From Liquidambar formosana (taxonomy: Eukaryota > Streptophyta > Magnoliopsida > Saxifragales > Altingiaceae), in the NCBI GenBank assembly GCA_039720395.1, contig CM077833.1, positions 8,757,036 to 8,821,035 on the forward strand: a stretch of 64,000 nucleotides of DNA, in the 5' to 3' direction. Positions 12,231 to 23,404 of the stretch are shown one piece after another (position 1 is the stretch's first letter; each line of letters starts with the position of its first letter). The notes beneath the pieces are model-generated. The model did not search any database and was not told the DNA's origin. It saw nothing but the letters and a program-made list of their open reading frames with translations. A program made the position numbers and the translations under genes.

Positions 12231-13355
12231 AGAATCAAAAGAAAAACTCAATCCTATATGCTCCTATATGCTCTAAACACCCTAACATGCACAAAACTAT
12301 CAAAAACATACTAAATAGGCATTACCATGATGAAAATATCATATGAAAATCCTAAACATGAAAAGAAAATTTACCATGATGCCTTAGGTAAGTACTTTAT
12401 GTAAGAATGGGAAATAATCATCCTTACGGCGAGCTTTCTTAAGTAAAACTATCCATAGATAATTTTACGTAGAAATCACTCCATATGAATGGTTTCTTCA
12501 CATATCCTACGTAAAATATATACCTAAGAATGCAAAGAAACTCACAGCGCACTTAAACACACTATAGAAAGCACCTATGCACAACCTCACCCTCTAAGGA
12601 CGATAATTATCCTCGAAAAGGATAATCATCTATACACCTATGAAGACGAGGCTTACACAGCAAGTGTCCTATACAAAAGATGTTTAAAATCATGCATATA
12701 ATTGAACCATGAAGAGAAAACGGCCTAAACACACCAATTGATTTTTCATGCAAAACGTACCTCTATCCTTAAGAGAGAAACTATCCTAACAGCAAGCAAT
12801 TCACAATCCTAATCCACTAACATGCATTCTCATCATCTTTGAATCATATACACTCTAAAATATAGAGTATATATGATTCCTAAATCAATTCTAAGCCATA
12901 ATTATGCAGAGAATGGAGTAGAAGAAGAAGGAATCATAAAGGAAAGCAAAGGAGACTTACAATGAAGCAAGGGTCTTCGCTGCGTTCTTCCTTCTCTTCG
13001 GCTTGGTTCCCTTCTAGTTCTCCTTTGAAATTGCAGTAGAAAGCCTCCTCCAAGTGATATGGGTGTGTGCAAACTCGTGGTCCCTCTCTCTCTTATGAAT
13101 ATGAAGTGTCAAATAAGCCAAAAGTCCCTTATGCTGATGAATGAGCCTCTATTTATAACCAACCAACCATATGAACCAATGGTTGAGATTAATTCACCAT
13201 AAAAACAATCTAGGGCTGTGATTAAATCCCATGAATGTTAAACAACTCAAAACCACCTCCCAATAGGCTTAGAAGTCCTTTAGAAGGCTGAAATTCGGAA
13301 GTAGTAGAGTCCCATTTCGTCAAAAATTCAAAAAGAGAAAAATCAGGATGGGACT

Positions 13356-13435
13356 CTCGGGTGACCGGTTGGGGTGAACCGGTCCAACCGGTTGGTGAAC
13401 CGGTCCAACAGGTTGGGCCCAACCGGTCACCCGAG
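13356..13435 (-). promoter_or_regulatory. Inverted-repeat module upstream of LTR TATA box
   Basis: Perfect 18-bp arms CTCGGGTGACCGGTTGGG (13356-13373) and its complement (13418-13435) enclose 44 bp of GGTGAACCGGTCCAAC-type repeats. The module lies 198 bp upstream of the minus-strand TATA box at 13150-13158. The outermost CTCGGGTGACC is shared with the module at 54176, but the interior is entirely different. Confidence 0.7.
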
Positions 13436-14073
13436 AAGAATCCAAAAAATTTGGAATTCTAGCTCGGTTTGGACTCCGAACTTCAAACGGACACAAATTC
13501 TTCATTTTAACTCCGATTTGAGTGATTCAAAAGCCAAAATTTTAAGGATTCAGTGTAGAATAAGCCTAGAATATTCTTGAACCAAGAATCCCTGACCACG
13601 GTCAAGTGGCTGGGTTTTCATGAGGCGATTACCCGAAAAAAGGTCAATTAAGCATAGGGTAATGTGGTGAACCAATCCCAAACCTATCAATAAATTAAAT
13701 TGGCACTTCAATTAGACTCATTTCATCATTCTAAGGTCAGTGGAACACTCCGGAACAAATTTGGAAGTCAATTGGAAAATATACGAAGTAAAAGATGAAA
13801 TTACCTTTCAAGTCGCAAAAGTTCTAATTAGCTATCCAAACCTATCTGGAATTGAACCAAATTTGACACACATATCCAAAATGATCCTAGAAACTAAATG
13901 CAAGTGATGGGACTCAACAAAGAGACAAAAATATGCATGCAATGATGACCTATTCTCCTAAAGCTTAAAAGGGCAAAATTGTCCTTTAAGGCTTAGGGAC
14001 TCCTATATGCTTCTAAACCTAACCAAATGATATCATGTTCTCATGGGGATTAAAATGGGGTGTCTACAGGTAT

Positions 14074-14497
14074 GTTTTTGTTTATAGTGAAAATACAATG
14101 GAAGGAGGGCACATGGCGAAAGTATGGAGCCACGTGGCATGTCCACATAGGAGCACGAGGCACTCCATACGTGCAATGCATGCCCTTTAGACCAAAAATG
14201 GAATATACCTTGTTAACCCTCCTTGCCAAACAAATGCCCACCCCTTGGGTGGATGCCCATGACATCATGGACGCCGTCCTTGCTGGGTGGAAGCCAAGGC
14301 TAACAAACCTTTTAGGTTTCCTTCATAGTACACTACATCCAAACGCTTTATGCGCACTTGAGTCAAATGCAAAGCTTGGAAGATCATATGTGGGTCACTT
14401 CTCGAATATAAAAAAATATATATCTATATATAGCTTTAATCATATGCGAGATATTCTGAATATTCCAGATATCTCTTACGATCACAACCGTCTATGA
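14074..14497 (+). other. Duplicated segment S, copy 1, part c, with an unidentified open frame
   Basis: 14074 to about 14390 matches 43295-43597. Both copies hold an open frame beginning M-E-Y-T-L-L-T at 14191 and 43407 and including KQMPTPWVDA and WKPRLTN. I do not recognise the protein. In the frame shared by both copies I count about three silent and seven amino-acid-changing differences, so there is no sign of purifying selection. It is probably a remnant rather than a gene. After 14390 the similarity stops, although the frame runs on to 14497. Confidence 0.4.
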
Positions 14498-16305
14498 GCG
14501 ACATACATCCGTGTGAATTTTATGCATTTGTGTGTGTTGTAAGATGTAACCAAATGCAAATATGAGACAATATGTTGTAGATCCAAGTTTTAGCCTCTAA
14601 GGCCTAGATGCAAGCCTCAAATACCAAATCCTAACTTTCTAAGGGCAAAAAAACTCCACCATAATGCAACCACGAGCTTTGGCATGCGAGATCCAACAAA
14701 AATGAAGAGAAAATTCGAGCTCACAATGGTTGAAAACCCAAACCCAAACCCTCTTTCTTCTATATTTCTAGTAAGTAATAAAAAGGGGGATTTGGCCATT
14801 AGTCAAGAAACTACATCTTATTTAGCAATTAGTTACCTAACTTTTTTCCTAATTCAATTAGTCCATTTTACCTTTTTTTGACAAAAAAGCCCTTGATTTA
14901 CTAACTAATCTACACCCGTGCCATTCCTTCAAAACACAAAATCCGTTCTACAGACGGCTCGTGGCTTTGTCTTGGCAATTCTGAGGTGGGGTGCTCGATG
15001 GTGTTCTCGACGGTGATCCTTGTAGCCATGAGGGAATTTCTATAGAAACACTCCTCCTAATCGGATAGATCTCACTCAAAATCTGATGGATCTTATAGCC
15101 GACAAAGCTCCAGATCTCTCGTTCCTACTCTTCTGGCTTGCTGCTGTTGTTGGGTGAGTTTTGTCTCCAAATATGATGGATCTTATAGCCGATGAAGCTC
15201 CAGATCTCTTGCTCTGCTCTTTTGGCTTTCTGCTGTTGTTAAGTGAGTTCTGTCTTGGAAGACAGCAGATCCGCGTATGGAAGTAGCTGTTAGCTTCACC
15301 TGAGCTCCTGCCCAGGGATTGTAGTAATTCTATTTTTAACTCAAACTAAAAAGTCAGGGTTTTGGTTTAAAAGATATAAATCGATCGCCCTTTCTTGTAT
15401 TGAAAGGGGTGCCCAACCTTTTAGAAAGGGGTAGTTCCTTAACAGCAGGATTAGCTTCTCGAGAATGTATCTTAGGGTTCGTTCTTTTCTCATAGCTTAA
15501 TAAAGAAAGCTAAAGTCAAATAGCAGTCCTCCTACTTTCCAACACCTATGAAGTCATCTCTCTTCAAAATGTTTAGTTGATTGGCACATGGTTCCACCCT
15601 TAGGCAATGAAGCGGTTGTGGAAGGCGACATGGGTGGTGTAGAACAAGTAGGCATTAACATCGATGATGAACTGAGAGCCAACGGACTCATCATCCCCGT
15701 CTCATCCAATCTACTGGTTGTAAAAGACTTGGTAAAGTAGTAAAATTTTACTATTTCATTGTAAAATTTACTTCGTAAAGTAGTAAAATTTTATTAATTT
15801 ATCAAGTAGTAAAATTTTATGGTTTTAATTTTTTTAATAATTACCTAATCAATATGGATGTTTTTTCGAAGATTCCGACGAGTAGGTTCCAAAAATATGA
15901 TTTTTTTTTTTAAAAAATGGATATGTATATTATAAGTTATAAGCTTTTAAAAATTATAATACTAAAAGGTTAAGTTAGTTACATAGGGTGCCCTTAATAA
16001 CAAAAAGGGAGTGCCCTTAGTAATAATAAGGATAAACCTGGCATTTTTAAAAAAAGTGTGACTAATTGATAAATAAGTTTAGTCTCCTTGATTAATTGAC
16101 TTAGAAAAACTCTTACTTGATTAATTGCCAATATTTTACCAAAAAGTGGACTAATTGCCAATTTCCCCTAATAAAAAGAAGAGATATTCAATCAAAAAAA
16201 AATAAAAAAAAATGAAGAGATAAAAATTTAATTTTAAAGTATTCGAAAAAATTAAAAAAATAAAGTATGATCTCTCCCTAAAATGTACTCCTAGATGTCC
16301 CCTAA
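14498..16305. other. Intergenic, no recognised gene
   Basis: AT-rich sequence without a supported gene. It contains a two-unit tandem duplication of about 92 bp at 15075-15258 (shared ATGGATCTTATAGCCGA and AAGCTCCAGATCTCT) and short AAGTAGTAAAATTTTA repeats at 15728-15822. Confidence 0.5.
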
Positions 16306-16309
16306 AAAT

Positions 16310-16495
16310 GACCCATAGGAGATAGTTCAGCTAGTAGGAGAAGAGCCTTTTATTCTGTCAACCTGAGTTCGATTACTCTAGAAGTACTCTAAGAATTAAT
16401 TCTTGTATGCATTAAGCTGATGTGAGAGAGTGCGCCTTTAAGATCACTGGCTGGACATTCTAATCATCAAACAAATTTTTTTTAAAAAAAAAATG
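16310..16495 (+). mobile_element. tRNA-derived SINE
   Basis: A pol III box A-like stretch at 16323-16338 (TAGTTCAGCTAGTAGG, compare tRNA TAGCTCAGTTGGTAG) and a box B-like GAGTTCGATTACTC at 16364-16377 are spaced as in tRNA-related SINEs. A short unrelated body and a T/A-rich end follow. It abuts the Helitron at 16506. There is no tRNA cloverleaf, so it is not a tRNA gene. Confidence 0.5.
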
Positions 16496-16505
16496 TCCCC
16501 TAATA

Positions 16506-17956
16506 TCTATTATATATATACTAAAACGAAGGAAAGGAAACCTCCTTGTGCCACGTGTCAGTATAGGAGAAAGCTTTTTTGGTAAAATTACCTTTTAATA
16601 ACGGTTTTCCAACCTAATTCCAAGAAAAGGATTATCTGTCAACTTACTAAAAATTGACTACCAATGTGCGCCAAAATGACAGCTAACTTCCATTGTTTCG
16701 TATTAAGTTAGGAAGCAATCACTAAAATGTAATTTTTCCAAAAAGTTACTTTTAGTGACTTCTACTTTTAGTGATCACTTTCCAACTTAATACCAAATAA
16801 AGGATATTGTCTGTCAACTTGCTACAAATTGACTTGATAAGTGCTTCAAAAGGACTACTAACTTTCTTTGTTTGGTATCAAGCTGGGAAGTGGTCACCAA
16901 AAGATAAATTCCTCACCTTCTTTTTCTTTTTCCATTTTTTTTTTTTTTATATTACTTGCTCTCTCTTATATGGTGGAGGTAAGTTGACGTTTGGTGTTCA
17001 CTACATATCTCTTTGTTTTTATGTAAGAGGATTAGAAAACCTACACTATACAATGTTCAACCCAAACTTAATAAACTGTACTATATTTTTCTATTTTCTT
17101 TATACCTATTCATTTCCCCTCCGAAAAATTAAACGTATAAAACTATAAATAGTCATAATTAAAAAGAAAGACAAATAGAGGAAATGAGGATTTAAAAAAG
17201 AAAACACAATCCGCTAGAATCTTCAGATTCTCCCGATTTGCTTCTGACATGAATAAAAAAAAAAAAAGAAAATCTATTTGAATCAAAATTCTTCCCATAT
17301 GGTTAATTACATAAAGTTGAAAAGATTTATACTTTCTCTTATTTTCTTCTTCTTCTGGCTTTTTTTCCTATTCTCTTTCTCAGTCTAGACTTTTCTCTCA
17401 TCTTTTTATGATCTAATCTCAAACATATTTTTGATATTTTTCCCCATGGTTTTTCACTCTTTGTGAAACCCACTCGAAACCTCATGAAAGGTCTAGATTT
17501 ATCATTGTCATGCATTTTACAATCTCCACCATCGGATTTCGAGACACCTTCAACGGCTATATTTGCTTTGGTATATACCAACATGTTAAAACCATGATTG
17601 TGGGATAGACTAGACTTTAGAGAATTTTAATCTTTTTCCACCAAATATCAAAACGTATCAGTTCCTTCATTTTTTTACAAGTTTCTACCATTAAATTAAT
17701 TGTTTTTTAAAATAATTTATCTTTTCAAGAAAATAATTAAATTTTGTGTAATACATTATGCTAACATCACACCAAAGATTATTTTGATTAAATTATTTTA
17801 TTTATTTTTGTCTATATCTTTTTAATTTAATTGACATATTATATTAACAAATATATTTTACTATTTTAGAGAATAAGAGTTTTGTTAAAATTTTAATTTG
17901 TTAATAATATTATTTTTTATAAATTAATCCGTGCGTCACATGGGTTCTAAAGCTAG
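16506..17956 (+). mobile_element. Non-autonomous Helitron (1.45 kb)
   Basis: The 5' end TCTATTATATATATACTAAAA and the GCCACGTGTCA that follows it at 16550 are typical plant Helitron starts. The 3' end has a decayed hairpin, CCGTGCGTCACATGGG (about 17929-17944), then TTCTAAAG and the terminal CTAG at 17953-17956. It lies between A (16505) and T (17957) with no target duplication, the Helitron rule. There is no Rep/helicase coding region. An internal duplication of about 125 bp occurs (16608-16733 against 16782-16911). The short Arg/Lys-rich frame on the minus strand at 17339-17584 is not credible as a gene. Confidence 0.8.
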
Positions 17957-18036
17957 TGTACTCCCATATGATTTCTCCCTCTATTATTTATTTATTTGTT
18001 TTTTTTTGCACGAGTGCCACATAATTTCTCCCCTGT

Positions 18037-18215
18037 GCCTGGTGCCTCAAAACACTTTTTCCGTGGGACTAGGGGAGTGCGTCTGCCTGGTGCCTCAAAA
18101 CCCTTCTTCCGCGGGACTGTGGGAGTACGTCTGATGGTGCCTTCTTCCGTGGGACTGTGGGAGTGCGTCTGCCTGGTGCCGCAAAACCCTTCTTCCATGG
18201 GGCTGTGGAGTGCGT
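18037..18215 (+). repeat. 48-bp minisatellite just upstream of the PPR gene
   Basis: Four units starting near 18037, 18085, 18132 and 18171, each with GCCTGGTGCC, CAAAAC, a CTTCTTCC block and GGGACTGTGGGAGTGCGTCT. The third unit is shortened to about 39 bp. The array ends 25 bp before the PPR start codon, so it forms the 5' leader or core promoter. It is GC-rich against an AT-rich background. Confidence 0.8.
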
Positions 18216-18240
18216 CCAGTTACTTGCAAGATCACGAGAT

Positions 18241-19842
18241 ATGGAAATCTCAAACATGCACAAGAAGCTCAGGTACTTCTCATATCCTCACTTACTCTAC
18301 TCTCTTCTCTCTCAATCCCCACCTTCACCTTCCCTCTCAACCCTTCCCAAAACTCTAATCTCTCCTAGACCTTCATTCCCAAACACTATCTCCCATTCAA
18401 ACAGAACCCCAACTTCACATCCTCTATATTCCTCGATTTCCTCAAGTGGGTTGCCTTCAGTTTGTTCTATAACATCACCGTTTTCTCAATCCTTACATTG
18501 TTATGGGTGTATTGGTTATCAGAGAAGCCTAATTTTGAATCTTACTCTGCTGAGACCTAAGACTAAAAGTCTTCTTCGATTGTTTTCGGTGTCCACTTTC
18601 GATATATCATCGACTTCAGCATCCCTGGGACATGTGGTTTCAAATGAAAATTGTGAATTTAAGGATTTGAGTATTGATGGGTTTGGAGGGAATGCGAGTC
18701 CGAAACAGGTTTCGGAAATTATTGAGGTGATCAAAAGGGGTGAAAGTGATTTGGAAATGAAGTTGAATTTGATGGACGTAAATTTATCTGTTGGTGCAAT
18801 CACTGAAATTTTTCGGGTTTTGAACTGCGAAAGAGTGTCCGCGTTGCGTTTCTTTGATTGGATTAAAGATTTCCGGCCCAATCTTCATTGTGATTCGGAT
18901 ATATGTAGTTTGATTATTGAGAATTGCGGGTGGTTAGATGATTACAAAGGGATGATGTGTCTGTTGAAGGATTTTAAGTTGAAACAAGTTTGTCTTACCA
19001 AAAAGGCATTTGGGTTTTTACCCATTTTTAGTTCGAGTAAGGCTTCGATTATGGATTGTATCAGAAGACAGATACAGGTGTTAGATGAGGTTGGGGGGTC
19101 GTGTCGTAGTACTGGCATTCGTGGGTTGATTGAGATGTTTAGTGGTTTGGGCTTTTTCGAAATGGCTAAGTTTGTGATGGAGATAACAGAGAGGAAGCCA
19201 TTATATTATACTATTTTGATACGGGAAAAGTGCCTGAGATTTGATTTTAAAGAAGCGCGAGACATGCTTGAAGAGATGCGGCAATTGGGTTGTGATCCTG
19301 ATGCCAAATCATATAATTACCTGCTTAGTAGTTTATCTAAAAATGATAAAGCTGCTGAAGTATACAGTGTTCTTACGGAAATGCAAGAAAAGGGTTGTCC
19401 TCCTGACGCAATAACTTTTGAGATACTTATCTTCTACACGATTAGACTCGGCAAGTTGGATTTTGCAGTTGATTTGTTGGATCAGATGGAGTCTAGGGGT
19501 ATTGAACCCAGGTTTGAAACACATGCGGCCTTTATCAAGGGTTATTTCTATTCGGGGAAATATGAGGAGGCATATAATTATGTGGTTGGTTCAGTGGCTA
19601 AGTATAAGTCCTCAAGCAATATGATTTACAGCTTGCTTGTGAGCCTTCATCAGGAAAAAGGAAATCTTGTCATTGCCCAAAATATTATTGTAGAAATGAT
19701 CAACAAGGGTCTAAAGCCAAACTTTCCAGTTTGTATGAGAGTTTTGAAGCGTCTCCGCAAGTCTAGAAGGGTACATTTGGCTAGAGATTTAAGTAGCAGG
19801 TTGTCTAGGTTGAGGCTCGAGCCAAGCACAGAAGCTGGGTGA
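18241..19842 (+). CDS. P-class pentatricopeptide repeat protein, organelle-targeted
   Basis: An intronless 533-residue protein. PPR proteins are helical-repeat RNA-binding proteins that act on mitochondrial or plastid transcripts. The N-terminal 110 residues are rich in Ser, Pro, Leu and Arg with few acids, as in an organelle transit peptide. A degenerate segment near residues 190-230 (SALRFFDWIK) resembles the first repeat of mitochondrial P-class PPRs. Clear repeats run from about 320 to 500, for example YTILIREKCLRFDFKEARDM, SYNYLLSSLSKNDKA and TFEILIFYTIRLGKLDFAVD, each ending in an EM..GC.PD-type turn. No DYW or E domain follows, so RNA editing by this protein is unlikely. I chose ATG 18241 (a second ATG is at 18256); the frame is open further up, but only through the minisatellite and from a non-ATG codon. 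No stop or frameshift was seen. The target RNA is unknown. Confidence 0.85.
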   Translation: MEISNMHKKLRYFSYPHLLYSLLSQSPPSPSLSTLPKTLISPRPSFPNTISHSNRTPTSHPLYSSISSSGLPSVCSITSPFSQSLHCYGCIGYQRSLILNLTLLRPKTKSLLRLFSVSTFDISSTSASLGHVVSNENCEFKDLSIDGFGGNASPKQVSEIIEVIKRGESDLEMKLNLMDVNLSVGAITEIFRVLNCERVSALRFFDWIKDFRPNLHCDSDICSLIIENCGWLDDYKGMMCLLKDFKLKQVCLTKKAFGFLPIFSSSKASIMDCIRRQIQVLDEVGGSCRSTGIRGLIEMFSGLGFFEMAKFVMEITERKPLYYTILIREKCLRFDFKEARDMLEEMRQLGCDPDAKSYNYLLSSLSKNDKAAEVYSVLTEMQEKGCPPDAITFEILIFYTIRLGKLDFAVDLLDQMESRGIEPRFETHAAFIKGYFYSGKYEEAYNYVVGSVAKYKSSSNMIYSLLVSLHQEKGNLVIAQNIIVEMINKGLKPNFPVCMRVLKRLRKSRRVHLARDLSSRLSRLRLEPSTEAG

Positions 19843-20305
19843 CTCTACTCTGAGGTTCTGTTACATTTTGTATTTTTTTACCTTCAATGTTTTGTTTCTA
19901 GGCTATGTTAAACAATAACATAAGAGCATTTCCAATTAAAATATTCGGGGATTTCCATTCTCAAGCTTTAAAGGAACAAGAGATGTTTGTAGCTTAAGAA
20001 CATTTCCGGCCAAAGAATTTATTTATGAACTTTGTTTTTGATCTTTTGGTTTATGTCAAGTTTCAGGATCATTTATCCTGAAAAAAATTTAAAAAATTTC
20101 AGGATCTATCCTAATAACAAACTATATTTGCATATATGTCACAATTTGCCAGGTGTTCTGGTGAATTGGATCAATTTACTATTTTGTGATTGAAATATTT
20201 TGACAAGTTTGTTTACAGGGCATAAATATTTGACAATGAGTCGACATGTGGTATCTAAAGTCTAATTTAATCTTCTATTTAATAAAATATGAGTGGGTGT
20301 CAGGG
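19843..20305. other. PPR 3' flank
   Basis: AT-rich 3' UTR and flank. No further gene was recognised. Two diverged copies of a short AGAGCATTTCC/AAGAACATTTCCGGCCAAAG-like motif occur at 19922 and 19998. Confidence 0.4.
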
Positions 20306-20484
20306 CCTATGTTACATGAACTCGGGTATGGGTGTCAGGAGCTGGTACGTGTCCAGGTGTCGGATTTGTCTACTTTTGAAAGATTTTTCACTATTTTGAA
20401 GTGTTGAGTAGTAGTACCCACACCCAAGTCACAAGTGTCCGACATGGGTACTTCTCACATTTTGAAGTGTCCATGTAACATAGG
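20306..20484. mobile_element. Small MITE-like element with 13-bp terminal inverted repeats
   Basis: CCTATGTTACATG (20306-20318) is mirrored by CATGTAACATAGG (20472-20484). The interior holds GGTGTC/GACAC-type subrepeats. The flanks read TCAGGG and TTAGGG, a possible imperfect target duplication. There is no coding potential. The superfamily is not determined. Confidence 0.5.
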
Positions 20485-21180
20485 TTAGGGCAACAAAGGG
20501 CTAGGGTAATTTGACACCTTTTAGGCCTATTCCTTACACTTTCTCTACACCCTGACCCTTATAAACCTACCAGGGGCTGGTGGCAGGTCCTGAGAGGGCT
20601 AATTAGGGTTGGTGCAGGCTAAGGTGCTGAGAGATGCTACCTTGGCCCATTCCATTGAGATAACCTGAGGGTCTTGGATGAATGGCTATAGTAAGGGCTA
20701 AGGGAGCTAGTTGAGCAACTTGCCTCATAATTGAGGTGGCATGCCTTTTCCTTTGCCTTGGTCACTAGGGGGGAACAAGGTCCATATTGCCTATTGGTCA
20801 TAGGTAATGCATAGCGTGGGCTCATTGCATGGGTTTATAGGCCTGCTGTTATGAAAGCTCATAGGCAACATGAGTGGGGAGGTCTCCCATTGGTTGGAGA
20901 AATCAACCAATAAAATTCTGTCACATGGGATGCTTGAATTCTCATATGAAGGCCTTTTATGGCTCATTTACAAGCATTCACAACTTTGGATTTACAAGGA
21001 CCAAGAGTACTCCTACTCTCTGGATCCTCTCATCCTGCCACACGTCCACACCTCAATGTTTCCTCTTGGTTGTCTTGCCCTTTCCTCTGCATTATGTTCT
21101 TTCTTTCTCGTCAACTTGGACGTTACTAACTTAAACAGTTCACCTCTCACTCGCCTACAAGAGCCTCCTATCATCAAAGA
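20485..21180. other. No recognised gene
   Basis: Nothing supported. The forward frame 20870-21217 runs into a poly(T) tract and shows no family similarity. Confidence 0.3.
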
Positions 21181-21212
<32 letters not shown>

Positions 21213-21400
21213 TTTGAAGTAAATATATATTAACGGGAAAAAACTTTAGTATACGCAAAGTATACAAACAAAAAACAAAGGACCCTTAATATGTTAGAGC
21301 TTCAACAGGTCCAAAAACCAGTCAAAGGGAATGCTATCAACTGAACTTCTCAAATTCCCCCAAGCAAAAAGAAAGCTTATAAACATCTTTCTCATTTGGC
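21181..21400 (-). mobile_element. L1 LINE 3' tail, minus strand
   Basis: A poly(T) tract (about 21181-21216) is followed, on the minus strand, by the usual plant L1 3' UTR style: TTTGTATACTTTGCGTATAC then TTAATATATATTTACTTC and the poly(A). The ORF2 part is not recognisable. Confidence 0.5.
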
Positions 21401-22960
21401 CCAAATGTTTTTTCAATTTTAATTTTACAATTTTCCTGTTGCTTGACCATAATCTGATTGGCTTCTTCAATTAATCTTAGATAATCCATCAATATTATTA
21501 AAATTGGTGCTTTTGATATAATTTATTTATTATTATTTATATCTTTATAAATACCATTTCTTTGGCTGTCATTCTTTTGTAAATATTCTAGTTTTAAAGG
21601 TATTGCACAGTCTACAGTTTTCTCCAAAATATATCCTCTTCATGTTATCAAAATAAATGATAATTGCATTATCAAGTTTATTTTAATTCCTCACTATAAT
21701 TTCAACTGAATTGTTGCTTTTTTAGTCATGTAGATAGAATGCTTTGCTTTATATTTCAAAGACTTAAGCAAATATATCAATTGGGATTTTGGTTGATTAT
21801 ATTGTTTGTGTCGTTGTGCTGATAAATGCATTATCAAGTTTTATTGTGCAATTTGTGCCCATCCCACCAAAAAAAAAAAAAGAAAAAAAAAAGAAGAAGA
21901 AATAGAAAAAAAAGGAAGGAAAAAGAAAGAAAGAAAGAAAGATAGGATGATTGTTGATATTGGTGTTTGAATGACAAGTACTTGCTGGGACAGAATTGTA
22001 GCATCCCATTTCAAATAGATATATTGAATATTGAACATTTATGAGGATTTCATGGTTTAGTTAGGTTTATTCATATCGGTTTCTATATTATAGTGGTTTA
22101 GCTTCTTAGATTTGTTTTAGCAGAGTTATGCTTTTATTTATTTATTTAGACTCTGTTATTTGTTTTCCCTATAAGCAATATATTGGTTAGTGGTTGAGGT
22201 TCGTTCAGAATTGTCCTATCAGAGTGTACATGTCAGCAAGACTGTCATCAAGTGAATTGGATTGATGCAATGGATGCAGTGGAGAGATGGTCATGTGGGT
22301 GAGAGAAAATGTGTTCTTGAGGAGGATATAGCATGTAACAAGTGCAAGAGTTGGAACAATTAGAGAGATTCTGGGATGTTCAAGGTTGCATAGCATGATG
22401 ACTCCCACTCCACAGTGCAGAAAGGTTGCATAGGATGTGCCAATTAAGCTCCTTCTCAGATTTTTTTCATTTTTTCTTATTATTTATTATTTATTTTTAG
22501 AAAAACAGCTGCTAATGGAATGAATGTTCATGCTGCATGGAATGTGTACTGGGAGAATAAGAAGAGCTCTGGCTGTCATTGATCATGTGCAAGGGAATGG
22601 CCTCATTCTACATTGAATCAACAAGGTAATCAAGTCTTGTCAAATTTTTGATGCTATCTCGCCATTCACCAGGGTTTTGGCTGCTGCCCTTACAGACATG
22701 GGATTTGGTTATATTGTGTTTCGGATGCTTGGTGTTCACAAGCAATTTATAGTGATAGATTTGTACACACAATCATATCTCATATAACTATGTGGTGTGT
22801 TATTGTGTGGTGCAGTATTGTACTTGATCTTTTGCAGTTTTTTGCACATTCTTGTGATACAGCTTACTTTTTTCAACTAGAGAGTTGGAATTTTTGAGTC
22901 TAGTTCAAAGCAGTGGTGTGGTGACTTGGACAAAAAAGTTTTCAAAGTAAGACCACACTG
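21401..22960. other. No recognised gene
   Basis: AT-rich with an A-rich low-complexity stretch near 21870-21945 (AAAG repeats). Nothing convincing on either strand. Confidence 0.3.
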
Positions 22961-22968
22961 CATATTTA

Positions 22969-23365
22969 TTGTTATTCTATAAAGTAAGAAAAAGAACCGG
23001 GTGTCATCTAGTTTTTTTCACCCAGTTCTTTTTCATCCCTTCCGTCCAAAACTCTCACTCTCTCCCTTGGTTCTTGCGCCTGGTCAGAAAGCCATACCCC
23101 CTTGTCTGCCATCTCTCTCTCTCACTCTCTTGCTTTTCCTCTCTTGACCCATGCTTCTTCTTCATCAAACCAGAACCTCCGATCTGTCAAGAGAGTGTTT
23201 CTTCTTGGAGAGAGCCGTAGAGATCGAGCATGGCCAATCTTCACCTGCAAGATCGTGTCGGCTCTCCTCAGCTCAGACCTGCTTCCCTCTCTCCTTTTCG
23301 TTTCTTATCTCTATCTCCCACCAGCGAACTGAATTCTTCACTCCTACAGCTGGTTGCTTCATAAG

Positions 23366-23404
<39 letters not shown>

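Larger units (their letters stand above)
10643..14068 (-). mobile_element. Solo LTR, Tat/Ogre-like subfamily, minus orientation
   Basis: Starts TGTGAACC and ends GGGTGTCTACA (minus-strand LTR start TGTAGACACCCC), flanked by a perfect GGTAT duplication at 10638-10642 and 14069-14073; the empty site is at about 43290-43294. It is 3426 bp, longer than its relatives because of internal tandem arrays: a roughly 52-bp repeat at 11145-11290, a roughly 51-bp repeat at 11525-11785 and a 175-bp duplication at 11884-12230. A minus-strand TATA box lies at 13150-13158 and a perfect-arm inverted repeat at 13356-13435. No coding region. Confidence 0.88.

Noticed and set aside
16310..16495. A tRNA gene
   Set aside because: Only box A and box B similarity; no cloverleaf or acceptor stem. 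Called a SINE.
17339..17584. Arg/Lys-rich minus-strand open frame
   Set aside because: Low-complexity reading inside a non-coding Helitron, no domain.
18157..18240. Upstream extension of the PPR frame starting MGVRLPGAAK
   Set aside because: It starts at GTG, not ATG, and is encoded by the minisatellite; the first ATG in frame is 18241.
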